The notes: a model not told the origin generated them from the sequence alone. DNA of 64,000 bases from Porphyromonas catoniae ATCC 51270 (GCF_000565015.1 NZ_JDFF01000009.1:62001-126000), one strand, 5' to 3'; counted from the stretch's first letter, positions 45,327 through 55,905 are shown. Program-made: numbers and translations.

Positions 45327-46518
45327 CTTCTCCGTCAGAGGGGTTAGAGGCTTTCGTCTGATGACGTGAGGTGGACTTCTTCTTTCGCCTTTCAGCCTTT
45401 TGCCTTGCTCGCTCCTCTACCTCGGCTATGTATTCCTTATCCTCCAGTATGTAGCGTTTATAGAAGGAATAAAGGAACATCGTTGCAGGCAAAGCGATTA
45501 GCATCCCAAAGAATCCGAGCAGAGAGCCCCATATCGTCAGGACAAGGAGGATAAGCGAAGGGCGCATCCCCATCGTATGCCCCATGATCCGAGGCACGAG
45601 AATCATATCCTGAATAATCTGTACGATGAGCAGCACGCCGTAGGCTAAGAGCAAACAGACGAAGACGTTTTCACCATTCTGCGCTGCCATCAGTAGCCCT
45701 GCCAGACCGAGGGGTACAATCCCAAGAGCCTGCATGTAGGGGATGAAGTTCAGTAGTCCAATGAAGATCCCCATAGCAGTCGCCATGGGTAGCCCGATGA
45801 TATTGAAGCCTATCGAGAGCAATACCCCTACACTCAGAGCCACCAGAGCCTGCCCACGGAAGTAGCTATTCATGTAGCGGTCTAGGTCGGAGAAGACGGT
45901 ACGCATCATTGGGCGTAGAGATACGGGGAAGAGGCTGATGATACCACGCCCGAGGTTCTCGAAGTCTAAAAGGATAAAGATGAAGTACACAATCCCCATG
46001 AGGAAGACAAAGCCCCATGAGAAGACCGAGAGTGTACTATTTATAATCCCCCCGACTTGGTCAAGTATGAGCTTCGTATTCTCAATGACTTTGTCGATAG
46101 AGAGATTACGGGAGAGATTGCCCCAAGTGCGGTTACTCGTGAAGTAGTCCCGTACACTACGAGGCAGGAGCATGGAGATCAGGTCTTGTCCTCCACTATA
46201 GCTGGAGATCATCTGCAGGGTCTTCTCCACCTCCTCCTTCACAGAGGGTACCACGTAGATGATAGCTAGGTAAATCAATGCACCTATCACCCCCAGCGTC
46301 AGAATGACCGATAGCCCTCGAGAGCGAAGCCGTAGCGTGTACTGGAAGAAACGCACGAGTGGCATGACCACATAGGCAAAAATCCCTGCCAACAGAAACG
46401 GCAGTAGCACATCCCAAATCGCCCGTACACCCCATAGGATAAGCAGTACGATGATCGTGAGGACGAACATCCGTGCTATGCGGTCAAAGGTAAACTCTCG
46501 GTTGAAAAATCGTTCCAT
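45313..46518 (-). CDS. AI-2E family (PerM-type) transporter
   Basis: A 401-residue inner-membrane protein with about eight hydrophobic helices. The family signature region lies around FRGQALVALSVGVLLSIG and GLPMATAMGIFIGLLNFIPYMQ. Members include Na+/H+ antiporters and AI-2 exporters; the substrate cannot be told from the sequence. The C-terminal 45 residues are very basic and soluble (RRKKKSTSRHQTKASN). Promoter element at 46556-46563. Confidence 0.92.
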   Translation of the reverse strand: MERFFNREFTFDRIARMFVLTIIVLLILWGVRAIWDVLLPFLLAGIFAYVVMPLVRFFQYTLRLRSRGLSVILTLGVIGALIYLAIIYVVPSVKEEVEKTLQMISSYSGGQDLISMLLPRSVRDYFTSNRTWGNLSRNLSIDKVIENTKLILDQVGGIINSTLSVFSWGFVFLMGIVYFIFILLDFENLGRGIISLFPVSLRPMMRTVFSDLDRYMNSYFRGQALVALSVGVLLSIGFNIIGLPMATAMGIFIGLLNFIPYMQALGIVPLGLAGLLMAAQNGENVFVCLLLAYGVLLIVQIIQDMILVPRIMGHTMGMRPSLILLVLTIWGSLLGFFGMLIALPATMFLYSFYKRYILEDKEYIAEVEERARQKAERRKKKSTSRHQTKASNPSDGEDESL

Positions 46519-46555
46519 TAGTCTTTATATTGCTTCAGATAGCTGGGTCAAGGAA

Positions 46556-46563
46556 CAAAGTTA
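46556..46563 (-). promoter_or_regulatory. -7 element TAACTTTG, AI-2E family gene
   Basis: Minus-strand TAnnTTTG match 38 bp upstream of the start at 46518. Confidence 0.6.
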
Positions 46564-46694
46564 CTAACCCTTTGCTTTGCACCCAAATAGCACCTCCCTG
46601 AGATAGGCTGATGAAGTGGTATCCTTACCTCTCAGAGGCTTTAATCACGAGGTTTGATAGGCTTGGTTCAAGACCCTAGGAGAGGCTCCTTCAA

Positions 46695-46779
46695 ACCCTT
46701 GCATGGGTCTCATCAAACCCCTTGCATGGGTATGTAAAGAAACCCTTGCAAGCATTCCTTGGGGAGGTCTTGCAAGGGT
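46695..46779. repeat. 23/24-bp period array (ACCC-N6-GGGT class), four units
   Basis: Units at 46695-46708 (ACCCTTGCATGGGT), 46718-46731 (CCCCTTGCATGGGT), 46742-46755 (ACCCTTGCAAGCAT) and 46766-46779 (GGTCTTGCAAGGGT), spaced 23, 24 and 24 bp, with unrelated spacers. Confidence 0.9.
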
Positions 46780-46916
46780 TTCTTTCTCACTCTATTTAGG
46801 GAGCGAAAAGTGACCCATTATGTAGTCCCTGCTAGTTAAGTAAAGAGAAGACGAAAAGTGTCATACTAGCCTCACCAAGTTAGGTCAAGGCGATAGGTAC
46901 TACTTGATCATAATGG

Positions 46917-48917
46917 CTACAAGTCGAGGTAACGTACATCTGCTGCCTCCGTACCATCGAGGCTCAGAAGGGCAGCCGTAAACATCCACTTGATAAGGCG
47001 TACTTCACGGGTGGTAAATGCCCCTATGGGGAGCTTAATGAAGAGCTGGTTCCATCCCTTCCTTAGGGTAATGGGGATTGGAGGACGAGAGCAAGCATTC
47101 TCATTACCTAGGGCTGTGGTGAGGCTGGGGATCGTATGGCTATTCGTCCACACGGGAGGCTTTATTGAGATACCATTCACCCACACCATGCTCCCTCGGT
47201 AATCCCATGCTCCGAGAGGTGGAGGAAGGTCTTTCTCCGAGCGACTATAGTTCTGTGTCTCGAAGAGTAACCCGACCTTCTGCTCCTTAGGTGAATTGAC
47301 CCATGCCATAGCATAGCAGGTATGGTCAGTCTCTGCCTGCTCCAAAAGACCAGCACAGAGGTCACCCCACACATGCCTTAGGTAGAATCCTGACCCTGCG
47401 ACCATCTGTGAGCTATAGGTCTTACCCTCGTAGGTATAGCTGGGTAAGGACTTAGGGGGAGCTGTGGTACCGATGGCTTGCTCAGGAGGGAATACTCGAC
47501 TAAGCTCACCACCATTGGGGAAGGGAGCAGATATAATCCAGCGAGCATCCGTCTGTCGTACATAGGGAAAGAGCTTAGGAGGGAAGGCCTTGCGATAGTG
47601 GAGCATCCTCGTCTCGAAGTCCTTGAAGTCCTCGTAGGCAGGGCTTTTAGGGTCAGAGGTCATCACTTCCCTACTCGTGAAGTCACCTCGACCACCACCT
47701 ACCCAGCTACGCTCTGCTAGGGCAAGCATCGCAGGGTATAGCTGGTTCTCACGGACAATCTGCCACACACTCTGAGTATCTCGGTCCGTCCATACTGCGA
47801 GCAAAGCCCCATAGAGATTCTCTGACCCCTTATCCTCACCATAGATACGACTATTATAGAGGCGTCCTATATCAGAGAAGAGGTCATAGTGATTGAGGTA
47901 GTAGTAGCGGCAGTCTAGGGCTGGGATCCCCTCGATGGCTTTCCCCCGAGAGCTCCAGAGCTGGAGCATATCGACCTCTCCTATCTGGTAAGACCATCCT
48001 GGTGCCCAAGAGATCACCTTCTTGCCTAGGGAGCGTACATAGGCGACCATCTCGGGGACAAAGGCTCTATCGGTGAACTGCACCTCATCTGTACCAATAT
48101 GCAGATAGGGGACATCAAAGACTTCGCATGCTTCCTTGATGAGAGCCTTGAGTGTCTGCTTCCCCTGCTTGGTCTGCATGCCGTAGCCAAGCGCACGCTC
48201 AAAGGCTGCGCTATGCCCCGGCATATCAATCTCGGGAATGAGTAGTACGCGACGTGCCTTACAATATTGTACGAGTTCCCTCGCTTCCTCTTGGGTATAG
48301 TACCGACCAGCCATACGGGTCATGGAGGTCCGATCATTAAGCTTGGGATAGAGCTTGCTCTCTAGCCTCCAAGCCTCGTTCTCTGTCAGATGCCAGTGAA
48401 AAACATTGACTTTGAAGCGAGCCAGTAAGTCTATCTCTTGCTTCAACTCCTCTAGGGGAATATAGGTACGCCCAACATCCATCATGAAGCCACGCCATGG
48501 GAAGGCTGGCCAGTCAAGGATCATATGTGCCGTCCACTCACCTCTCTCATAGAGCTGTCTCAGCGTCTGTAGCCCTCTATACAGCCCCGTATCTGTATAG
48601 GCCTTGAGGCTAATAAGGTTGCTAGTAATACTTAGCTTGTACGCCTCCTCATTCCCCTTGGGGAGTCCCTCTATCTCGGTCTGTAGCTCTAGACTAATTC
48701 GATGCTTAGCGTTTGGGTGAACTTCAAGTCCAAGTTCTTCAAGGAGGCTCAATAGCTCCGACTCAAGCCGTGTGGTAGTAAGCCACACCTGCCCACTACG
48801 AAAAGGCGAGACACCCCGCTGTGGGATGTCTCGCTTCACCTTGGGCAGGAGTGGTCCTGCCCATGATGTCGTGATGGAGAGGAGTAGCGCTATGAATAGG
48901 GCTAGATACTTGCTCAT
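46917..48917 (-). CDS. GH20 beta-N-acetylhexosaminidase
   Basis: A 666-residue exported glycosidase. Residues 1-20 are a signal peptide. A GH20 N-terminal domain (about 25-135) precedes the TIM barrel (about 140-460) with FHWHLTENEAWRLE and the catalytic pair D277-E278 in LHIGTDEVQF. The C-terminal 200 residues are beta-rich, with a carbohydrate-binding-like look (KGWNQLFIKLPIGAFTTREV). It removes terminal GlcNAc or GalNAc from host glycans or peptidoglycan fragments, in periplasm or at the surface. It lies 34 bp downstream of rpiB on the same strand. Confidence 0.94.
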   Translation of the reverse strand: MSKYLALFIALLLSITTSWAGPLLPKVKRDIPQRGVSPFRSGQVWLTTTRLESELLSLLEELGLEVHPNAKHRISLELQTEIEGLPKGNEEAYKLSITSNLISLKAYTDTGLYRGLQTLRQLYERGEWTAHMILDWPAFPWRGFMMDVGRTYIPLEELKQEIDLLARFKVNVFHWHLTENEAWRLESKLYPKLNDRTSMTRMAGRYYTQEEARELVQYCKARRVLLIPEIDMPGHSAAFERALGYGMQTKQGKQTLKALIKEACEVFDVPYLHIGTDEVQFTDRAFVPEMVAYVRSLGKKVISWAPGWSYQIGEVDMLQLWSSRGKAIEGIPALDCRYYYLNHYDLFSDIGRLYNSRIYGEDKGSENLYGALLAVWTDRDTQSVWQIVRENQLYPAMLALAERSWVGGGRGDFTSREVMTSDPKSPAYEDFKDFETRMLHYRKAFPPKLFPYVRQTDARWIISAPFPNGGELSRVFPPEQAIGTTAPPKSLPSYTYEGKTYSSQMVAGSGFYLRHVWGDLCAGLLEQAETDHTCYAMAWVNSPKEQKVGLLFETQNYSRSEKDLPPPLGAWDYRGSMVWVNGISIKPPVWTNSHTIPSLTTALGNENACSRPPIPITLRKGWNQLFIKLPIGAFTTREVRLIKWMFTAALLSLDGTEAADVRYLDL

Positions 48918-48951
48918 AGGGTCTTCTATGCTGTGGGGGAATCCCCTCCAG

Positions 48952-49395
48952 CTAGTGAATGGGGATCTTCTCTACCCGAGCGGCATGTCGCCCACCCTCA
49001 AAGGCTGTGTCTAGGAAGGCCGAGACGATCGCCTCTGCCTCCTCCCTAGAGATAAATCGTGCTGGGAGGGATAGGACATTAGCATCATTGTGCTCACGTG
49101 CCAGCTTAGCAAGCTCCACATTCCAGCAGAGGGCGGCTCGTACTCGTGGGTACTTATTGAGCACCATAGAGATCCCATTACCTGATCCACAGATAGAGAT
49201 CCCCCGCTCTATCATCCCCTCCTGGATGGCACGTCCCATAGGGTGCGCATGGTCGGGGTAGTCACACCGCTCAGCAGAGTGGCACCCGTAGTCTTCGACT
49301 TGAAGACCACGGGCGATAAGCTGAGCCTTCACTTCTTCCTTCAGCTCGTAGCCAGCATGGTCGGCTGCGAGTCCTATCTTATTCGTGCAAGGCAT
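48952..49395 (-). CDS. rpiB: Ribose-5-phosphate isomerase B
   Basis: A 147-residue RpiB/LacAB family isomerase interconverting ribose-5-P and ribulose-5-P. GLAADHAGYELKE (8-20) and the active-site cysteine in SICGSGNGISMVLNKYPRVRAAL are diagnostic; DANVLSLPARFIS is also typical. It lies 18 bp downstream of transketolase, and both act in the non-oxidative pentose phosphate pathway. Confidence 0.95.
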   Translation of the reverse strand: MPCTNKIGLAADHAGYELKEEVKAQLIARGLQVEDYGCHSAERCDYPDHAHPMGRAIQEGMIERGISICGSGNGISMVLNKYPRVRAALCWNVELAKLAREHNDANVLSLPARFISREEAEAIVSAFLDTAFEGGRHAARVEKIPIH

Positions 49396-49413
49396 AGTAA
49401 TATGGATGAACTA

Positions 49414-51450
49414 CTACTTACCGAGTAGCTGTTTGACCTGTTGATAGACATTCTCTGCGGTGAAGCCTAACTTCTCATCGAGTACCTTGTATGGGGCAGA
49501 GAAACCAAAGGAGTTCATTCCCCAGATAGTACCATTGTCCCCAACGAGACCGAGGAGGTTCACTGGTAGACCTGCCGTGAGACCAAATCGCTTGATTCCC
49601 TGAGGGAGCACCTCATCCTGATAGGCCTTGGGCTGACGGCGGAATACCCCTTCGCTGGGTACGGCTACAATCTGTAGCTGGATACCCTCCTTACGAAGGA
49701 GCTCGGCTCCCTCTATGAGGGTAGAGACTTCGCTCCCATTAGCGATTAGGACCACCTCGGGATGCTCGTCACGCTGGACGATGTACCCACCACGCTCAGC
49801 TTCCTGAGCTGCCTCTCCTCGGGTCTTGCCTTCGGGGGCAGGGAGGTCCTTGATATTCTGACGAGAGAGGATGAGCGCTGATGGGGTATGGACATTCTCC
49901 ATAGCCATACGCCATGCCACTGTCGTCTCCTCAACGTCGGAGGGGCGAAGTACCAGTAGGCTATTAGCACCACTATGATTCTGTAGCTTCTCCATCAGTC
50001 GGATCTGTGCCTCCTGCTCTACGGGCTCATGGGTAGGACCATCCTCGCCCACACGGAAGGCATCATGCGACCATACGAACTTTACGGGTAGCTCCATGAG
50101 GGCTGCCATACGCACCGCTGGCTTCATATAGTCAGAGAATACAAAGAACGTCCCGCATGCGGGGATTACACCGCCATGCAGTGCCATACCGATACATAGG
50201 CAAGCCATCGTAAGCTCTGCTACACCTGGCTGGAGGAAGGCGCCCCCGAAGTCTCCTCGGGTGAGGGCTCGGGTCTTCTTGAGGAAGCCATCCGTCTTGT
50301 CCGAGTTGGATAGGTCGGCTGAGGCTACGACCATATTCTCTACCTGCTGCGCTAGTACGCCTAGGATAGTGGCTGAGGCAGCACGGGTAGCTTGGTCGGG
50401 CTTCTGCTCTACCTTAGACCAGTCGATGACAGGGCTTACACCCGAGAACCATCGGTCGAGCTTCTCAGCCCGATCCTTGTTGTCCTGACGCCACAGAGCC
50501 TCTTCCTTCTTACGCTCCTCAGCGAGCTGTCGAAGCACGTCAAGGCGAGCCTGATACATAGCCTCTACCTCGGGGAAGATACGGAAGGGGTCGTTGGGGT
50601 CACCCCCTAGGTTCTGCACCGTGGCCTCAAACGAAGCCCCAGCAGCCGAGAGTGGCTGTCCGTGGGTGCTCACCTTACCCTCGTAGCTCGTGCCATCAGC
50701 ACCGACAGCCCCACGAGCCATCGTGGTATGTCCGATGATCAGGGTAGGCTTGCCGACGATAGACTTTGCCTCTGCCAGTGCCTTGCGGATCTCACTTGCT
50801 GATGAGCCATCCACCTCTAGCACGTGCCAGCCCCAAGCCTTGTACTTCATCGCTACATCCTCTGTATCGACTTCGTCCACCTTGGTAGAGAGCTGGATGT
50901 TGTTTGCATCATAGAACATGATGAGGTTGTCCAGCCCTAGGTGCCCTGCTATGCGCCCTGCACCCTGAGAGATCTCCTCCTGCACACCACCATCAGAGAT
51001 ATAGGCATAGATCGTCTGGCTCATCACCCAGCCTAGTCGCTCGGCGAGGAACTTGGCGGCGATCGCTGCACCCACAGCGAAGGTGTGCCCCTGCCCAAGT
51101 GGACCTGAGGTATTCTCTACACCTCTCAGGACATCCACCTCGGGGTGTCCAGGGGTGGGACTGCCCCACTGTCTGAACTGCTGGAGCTCCTGCATCGAGT
51201 ACTTACCGATGAGTGATAGCTGAGCGTAGAGCATGGGCGACATGTGCCCTGGGTCAAGAAAGAAGCGATCCCTACCCGGCCACTTGGGGTCGTTGGGATC
51301 GAAGATAAGGAACTCTGAGAAGAGCACATTGATAAAGTCTGCACCACCCATAGCACCGCCTGGGTGTCCACTCTTGGCACGCTCGACCATCGAAGCAGCT
51401 AGGATACGGATGTTATCGGCTGCTCGGGTCATCAGTTGTTCATTGTTCAT
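49414..51450 (-). CDS. tkt: Transketolase
   Basis: A 678-residue thiamine-diphosphate enzyme of the non-oxidative pentose phosphate pathway. AKSGHPGGAMGGADF near 26-40, the TPP-binding region ISDGGVQEEISQGAGRIAGHL near 150-170, and WSHDAFRVGEDGPTHEPVEQ near 460-479 are standard. Normal length. It heads a tkt-rpiB(-GH20) transcript with a TATCTTTG promoter 71 bp upstream, and is divergent from leuS across a repeat array. Confidence 0.97.
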   Translation of the reverse strand: MNNEQLMTRAADNIRILAASMVERAKSGHPGGAMGGADFINVLFSEFLIFDPNDPKWPGRDRFFLDPGHMSPMLYAQLSLIGKYSMQELQQFRQWGSPTPGHPEVDVLRGVENTSGPLGQGHTFAVGAAIAAKFLAERLGWVMSQTIYAYISDGGVQEEISQGAGRIAGHLGLDNLIMFYDANNIQLSTKVDEVDTEDVAMKYKAWGWHVLEVDGSSASEIRKALAEAKSIVGKPTLIIGHTTMARGAVGADGTSYEGKVSTHGQPLSAAGASFEATVQNLGGDPNDPFRIFPEVEAMYQARLDVLRQLAEERKKEEALWRQDNKDRAEKLDRWFSGVSPVIDWSKVEQKPDQATRAASATILGVLAQQVENMVVASADLSNSDKTDGFLKKTRALTRGDFGGAFLQPGVAELTMACLCIGMALHGGVIPACGTFFVFSDYMKPAVRMAALMELPVKFVWSHDAFRVGEDGPTHEPVEQEAQIRLMEKLQNHSGANSLLVLRPSDVEETTVAWRMAMENVHTPSALILSRQNIKDLPAPEGKTRGEAAQEAERGGYIVQRDEHPEVVLIANGSEVSTLIEGAELLRKEGIQLQIVAVPSEGVFRRQPKAYQDEVLPQGIKRFGLTAGLPVNLLGLVGDNGTIWGMNSFGFSAPYKVLDEKLGFTAENVYQQVKQLLGK

Positions 51451-51520
51451 GAGCTATGATGTTATTTGTTCGCTGTTTTCTGCTGTCTAGGTGAAGGATA
51501 CTCCTAGATCCTCAGACACT

Positions 51521-51528
51521 CAAAGATA
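51521..51528 (-). promoter_or_regulatory. -7 element TATCTTTG, tkt
   Basis: Minus-strand TAnnTTTG match 71 bp upstream of tkt. Confidence 0.6.
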
Positions 51529-51693
51529 CAACAATTCTAGCTCCCCTACCCCATCCCGTACTATGACGAACACCGAGGCTACTAGCTCATGTCTCAGGTG
51601 CTTGATTTCTCATTGGACTCTAGGATAGAATAGCCGCTCTGCATAACCTCAATATATAGTGCACCCCTGCCCCCCTTATGAAATTCTCTAGGA

Positions 51694-51803
51694 ACCCACT
51701 CGTGGGTTATCCTTGGTATCCACTCGTGGGTATCCACCGAAACCCACCCGTGGGTAACAAATGGACCCCACGAGTGGGTATGAAAAGCGACCCATGCATG
51801 GGT
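51694..51803. repeat. 24-bp period array (ACCC-N6-GGGT class), five units
   Basis: Fourteen-base units at 51694, 51718, 51742, 51766 and 51790, exactly 24 bp apart, with unrelated 10-base spacers. Four units carry an ACTCGT-type centre (ACCCACTCGTGGGT and its complement); the last is ACCCATGCATGGGT. This is the most regular array in the window. Confidence 0.95.
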
Positions 51804-51929
51804 ACTTTTCTCCTCCCATGAGCTGAGACCTCCCAAGCACAATACAGATAAAAAGAAAGTGTCCTATTACCCTCCTCATCAAGTAATTTATAGCACTCTA
51901 GAGGGAAGCCTATTTTGCAACAAATAACG

Positions 51930-51937
51930 TACCTTTG
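51930..51937 (+). promoter_or_regulatory. -7 element TACCTTTG, leuS
   Basis: TAnnTTTG match 31 bp ahead of the leuS ATG. A TTTTG sits 12 bp upstream, closer than the usual -33 spacing. Confidence 0.6.
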
Positions 51938-51967
51938 CAGCACTAATCGGCTGTTTATAATTACAGA

Positions 51968-54769
51968 ATGGAATATAACTTTAGAGCAATCGAAGCACGC
52001 TGGCAAGAGTATTGGCAAGCGAAGAATGTATATCGTGTCACCGAAGACCCTAGTCGCCCTCCGTACTATATCCTAGATATGTTCCCCTATCCCTCTGGGG
52101 CAGGGCTACACGTAGGTCACCCTCTAGGCTATATTGCCTCCGATATATTCGCTCGCTACAAGCGACTTCGTGGCTTTAATGTCCTCCATCCTATGGGCTA
52201 CGATGCCTTTGGACTTCCAGCCGAGCAGTACGCCATACAGACAGGTCAACATCCAGAGATAACGACTCGGGAAAACATCCACCGTTATCGTGAGCAGCTT
52301 GACCGCATAGGCTTCAGCTTCGATTGGTCTCGAGAAATCTGTACCTCTGACCCTAAGTACTACCATTGGACACAGTGGGTCTTCATCCGTCTCTTCCATT
52401 CTTATTACGACAACACCAGAGATCAAGCTCGTCCGATTGACGAACTTATCCAGCACTTCACGACGAAGGGTACCGAAGGTTTAGATATATCCCAGAGCGA
52501 AGAGATCTCCTTCACCGCCGAGGAGTGGAATAAGTGGGATGAGGTAAAGCGTCAAGAGACCCTCATGAACTACCGCCTAGCTTACCTCGGCGAGACGATG
52601 GTCAATTGGTGTGAAGCCCTCGGTACAGTACTTGCCAACGACGAGGTAAGTGAAGGCGTAAGCGTACGTGGTGGTCACCCTGTCGTACAGCGCAAGATGA
52701 AGCAGTGGTGCCTAAGAGTATCAGCCTATGCAGGTAGGCTACTCAGCAGCCTAGACAACCTAGAATGGAGTGAATCACTCAAGGAGTCTCAGCGCAACTG
52801 GATAGGCAAGAGTGAGGGGGCAGAGGTACGCTTCCCCGTACTTGCCAGCAAGGAGCAGAAGGGTATCCACAAGGGTGAACTAACCGTCTTCACCACACGT
52901 ATAGACACAATATTCGGGGTAACCTTCATGGTGTTAGCCCCCGAGAGCAATTACGTCCCTCTCGTCACTACCCCAGAGCAGAAAGCATCCGTAGAGGAGT
53001 ACCTCGAGGCAACCAAGCGTAGGACAGAGCGAGACCGCATGGCAGACCGCCGTGTCTCGGGTGTATTCTCTGGCTCCTACGCAGAGAATCCTCTCACAGG
53101 AGAGGCCATACCCATCTGGATCAGCGACTACGTACTAGCTGGCTATGGCACTGGAGCAGTGATGGCTGTGCCTGGACATGACTCCCGAGACTTCGCCTTC
53201 GCTCGGCACTTTGACTTACCTATTATCCAAGTTGTCCTACCGCATGACGAAGAGCCTACAGACCCCAGCACTTGGACAGAATCTAAGGATAGTAAGGCTG
53301 GGACGCTCATCAATTCGGGGCTACTGAACGGACTCTCTGTCTCAGATGCCATCACCAAGATGAAGGATTACCTTGCGCAGCAACAGCTGGGACGAGTACG
53401 TACCAATTATCGTCTGCGAGATGCAATCTTCAGCCGTCAGCGCTACTGGGGTGAGCCCTTCCCCATCTACTATGATGAGCAGGGCATTGCTCACACCGTC
53501 AACGAAGACGAGCTACCTCTATGCTTGCCCGAAGTTGATAAGTTCCTCCCTACCTCCGATGGACAGCCTCCACTTGGTAGAGCTGAAGGGTGGCACACGA
53601 AGGAAGGGTGCCCATACGAGCTGAGTACAATGCCAGGCTTCGCAGGGAGCTCCGCCTACTACCTACGCTACATGGATCCACACAATGACAAGGCTCTTGT
53701 GGGACAGGAAAAGAACGCCTATTGGCGTCACGTAGACCTCTATGTCGGAGGAGCGGAGCATGCTACAGGACACCTTATATATAGTCGCTTCTGGAATAAA
53801 TTCCTCTTCGACCTCGGTATCATCGTTGAGGATGAACCCTTCCGTAAGCTGGTTAATCAAGGTATGATACAGGGACGATCGAACTTCGTCTACCGTATCA
53901 AGGACACCAATACCTTCGTCTCCCTCGGACTAAAAGACAGCTATGAGACAACCCCCATCCATGTCGATGTAAACATTGTCTACAACGACCAGCTGGATTT
54001 GGAGGCATTCAAGGCTTGGCGTCCTGAATACGGCACGGCAGACTTCATCCTAGAGGACGGGAAGTACATCTGTGGATGGGCAGTCGAAAAGATGAGTAAG
54101 TCCATGTACAATGTCGTCAATCCAGACCACATCATAGAGCGCTATGGTGCCGACACACTTCGTCTCTATGAGATGTTCCTTGGACCCATCGAGCAGAGCA
54201 AGCCATGGGATACCAATGGCATCGATGGCGTACATCGCTTCCTCAAGAAGCTCTGGTCTCTCTACTACTCCACGGATGAGCTACGTGTCACCAAGACATC
54301 TGCCACAAAAGAAGAGCTGAAGAGCCTACACAAGCTCATCAAGAAGGTCACACAAGACGTCGAGCAATTCTCCTTTAATACCTCCGTGGCGGCCTTCATG
54401 ATCTGTATCAACGAGCTACAAGGGATGAAGACCTCCTCTCATGAGGTACTCCATCCCCTACTGATACTCCTTGCTCCCTTTGCTCCACACATAGCAGAGG
54501 AGCTCTGGCATGCATTGGGCGAAGAGGCTTCAATTACCTCCGCTCCTTGGCCTGAGTACAATGAGTCTCACCTCGTAGAGGACAGCATTAAGTACCCTGT
54601 CAGCTTCAACGGTAAGACTCGTTTCACCCTAGAGCTCCCCACCACAGCTTCGCGTGAGGAGATCGAGAGGGCTGTACTAGCGAATGATGAAACTCAGCGT
54701 TGGCTTGAGGGGAAGAGTCCAAAAAAGGTTATCGTCGTACCAGGACGTATTATCAACATCGTCCTCTAA
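51968..54769 (+). CDS. leuS: Leucyl-tRNA synthetase
   Basis: A 933-residue class I synthetase. The HIGH-type signature is [16 protein letters not shown] near 39-54, the KMSKS motif [10 protein letters not shown] near 706-715. A large CP1 editing domain lies between about 235 and 440, with [14 protein letters not shown] and [19 protein letters not shown], whose threonine-rich and Asp sites hydrolyse mischarged tRNA. The C-terminal anticodon-binding domain is complete. Confidence 0.98.
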   Translation: MEYNFRAIEARWQEYWQAKNVYRVTEDPSRPPYYILDMFPYPSGAGLHVGHPLGYIASDIFARYKRLRGFNVLHPMGYDAFGLPAEQYAIQTGQHPEITTRENIHRYREQLDRIGFSFDWSREICTSDPKYYHWTQWVFIRLFHSYYDNTRDQARPIDELIQHFTTKGTEGLDISQSEEISFTAEEWNKWDEVKRQETLMNYRLAYLGETMVNWCEALGTVLANDEVSEGVSVRGGHPVVQRKMKQWCLRVSAYAGRLLSSLDNLEWSESLKESQRNWIGKSEGAEVRFPVLASKEQKGIHKGELTVFTTRIDTIFGVTFMVLAPESNYVPLVTTPEQKASVEEYLEATKRRTERDRMADRRVSGVFSGSYAENPLTGEAIPIWISDYVLAGYGTGAVMAVPGHDSRDFAFARHFDLPIIQVVLPHDEEPTDPSTWTESKDSKAGTLINSGLLNGLSVSDAITKMKDYLAQQQLGRVRTNYRLRDAIFSRQRYWGEPFPIYYDEQGIAHTVNEDELPLCLPEVDKFLPTSDGQPPLGRAEGWHTKEGCPYELSTMPGFAGSSAYYLRYMDPHNDKALVGQEKNAYWRHVDLYVGGAEHATGHLIYSRFWNKFLFDLGIIVEDEPFRKLVNQGMIQGRSNFVYRIKDTNTFVSLGLKDSYETTPIHVDVNIVYNDQLDLEAFKAWRPEYGTADFILEDGKYICGWAVEKMSKSMYNVVNPDHIIERYGADTLRLYEMFLGPIEQSKPWDTNGIDGVHRFLKKLWSLYYSTDELRVTKTSATKEELKSLHKLIKKVTQDVEQFSFNTSVAAFMICINELQGMKTSSHEVLHPLLILLAPFAPHIAEELWHALGEEASITSAPWPEYNESHLVEDSIKYPVSFNGKTRFTLELPTTASREEIERAVLANDETQRWLEGKSPKKVIVVPGRIINIVL

Positions 54770-54819
54770 CATAAAGACCTAAACAGCGACACCGCACATA
54801 CAGTAAACGCACTTATATC

Positions 54820-55818
54820 ATGGCAGAGAAATTCAATCTCATTAGCTTCTTCGCACAGAAGTTCCGTGACCTAGGCAACGAGCTATCTAAGCAAGCTCTC
54901 TCTCGGTACTTCTGGCGAGACCTCCTCATCGTATTCCTAGGGATACTCCTCTATACGATTGGGTTCAGTTTCCTCATCTATCCACAGCGAGTCACCACAG
55001 GTGGTCTCATGGGGATCTGTAACATCATCACCATCATCACGGGGATCAAGGTCGATATACCCTACAACATAGCGAACATATCGCTCCTTGTAGTGGCATT
55101 CATCTTCCTGGATAAGAACTTCTTTCTCAAGACTCTTATCGGTATCGGTATCCTTGCCATCGTTGTACCCATTGCTACCCGAACAGCCATTCCCGATCCT
55201 CGCATCGAGGAGATGTGGCACTTGATGATCCTTCGAGATCAACCTCTGCTTGCTCTTATCCTGGGAGCGATGATGTGTGGTCTCGGTCTTGGGATGATCT
55301 TCTCGGTGAATGGGAGCTCGGGAGGTACAGACGTTATCGTCGCCCTCATCAGTAAGTACAAGAACATGTCATTCGGGCGAATATTCATCGTTGTGGATGG
55401 CTCAATTGTGCTCTTCTCATACATCGCCAATGTCTACCTAGCCGACATCAAAATCGATGCACTTGCAGCCTTCGATAAGCTCGTCATGTCGATTATTGAG
55501 GTCGTTCTCCTAGCGATGACAATGGACTGGTACACGAGTAGTAACAAGCAATCGGTACAATTCATGATCTTCAGCACAAAATGCCAAGAGCTCAATGATG
55601 CTATCACCTCGCGGCTTCGCCGTGGTTGCACGATGCTGGAAGCCAAGGGAGGCTACACAGGTCTGCCTCAGAAGGTCCTCCTCGTAGTCGTCCGTAAGCA
55701 GCACTCTGTCGCCATCTCACGCATCATTGAGGAGATTGACCCAAAAGCCTTCGTATCCCAAGGTGCAGTCAAGGGCGTCTATGGTGAAGGCTTTGAGAGC
55801 TTAAAGAAGTTGAAATAA
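54820..55818 (+). CDS. YitT family membrane protein
   Basis: A 332-residue inner-membrane protein with about five hydrophobic helices in the first 220 residues (GFSFLIYPQRVTTGGLMGI, VNGSSGGTDVIVALI are family-like) and a C-terminal soluble DUF2179 domain (about 235-325). Function of the family is not established. It follows leuS by 50 bp and ends at a clear terminator. Confidence 0.92.
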   Translation: MAEKFNLISFFAQKFRDLGNELSKQALSRYFWRDLLIVFLGILLYTIGFSFLIYPQRVTTGGLMGICNIITIITGIKVDIPYNIANISLLVVAFIFLDKNFFLKTLIGIGILAIVVPIATRTAIPDPRIEEMWHLMILRDQPLLALILGAMMCGLGLGMIFSVNGSSGGTDVIVALISKYKNMSFGRIFIVVDGSIVLFSYIANVYLADIKIDALAAFDKLVMSIIEVVLLAMTMDWYTSSNKQSVQFMIFSTKCQELNDAITSRLRRGCTMLEAKGGYTGLPQKVLLVVVRKQHSVAISRIIEEIDPKAFVSQGAVKGVYGEGFESLKKLK

Positions 55819-55869
55819 AACCTCACAGCATCAAGCTCACCAAAGAGAAAGTATAAGATTCTCAAGCTA

Positions 55870-55905
55870 TACTTCGGGAAGGGAGTTATCACCCTTCCCG
55901 AAGTA
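55870..55905 (+). terminator. Terminator of the yitT-type gene
   Basis: A 14-bp perfect stem (TACTTCGGGAAGGG and complement) with an 8-nt loop, 51 bp past the stop, followed by CTTTCTATTTCC. Confidence 0.8.

Larger units (their letters stand above)
46519..46916. other. Intergenic region with repeat array
   Basis: Contains the AI-2E family promoter and a four-unit repeat array; no gene or clear terminator for the GH20 gene was found. Confidence 0.6.
51451..51967. other. Divergent tkt-leuS intergenic region
   Basis: Contains -7 elements for both genes (51521-51528 minus, 51930-51937 plus) and a five-unit 24-bp-period array between them. No gene. Confidence 0.7.

Noticed and set aside
51694-51803. 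Repeat arrays as CRISPR arrays
   Set aside because: Repeat units are 14-17 bp with 6-10 bp spacers, far below CRISPR sizes, units vary, and no Cas gene is in the window.
51594-52018. Minus-strand ORFs upstream of leuS
   Set aside because: Repeated HAWV/THEW-type motifs are translations of the repeat array and overlap the leuS promoter.
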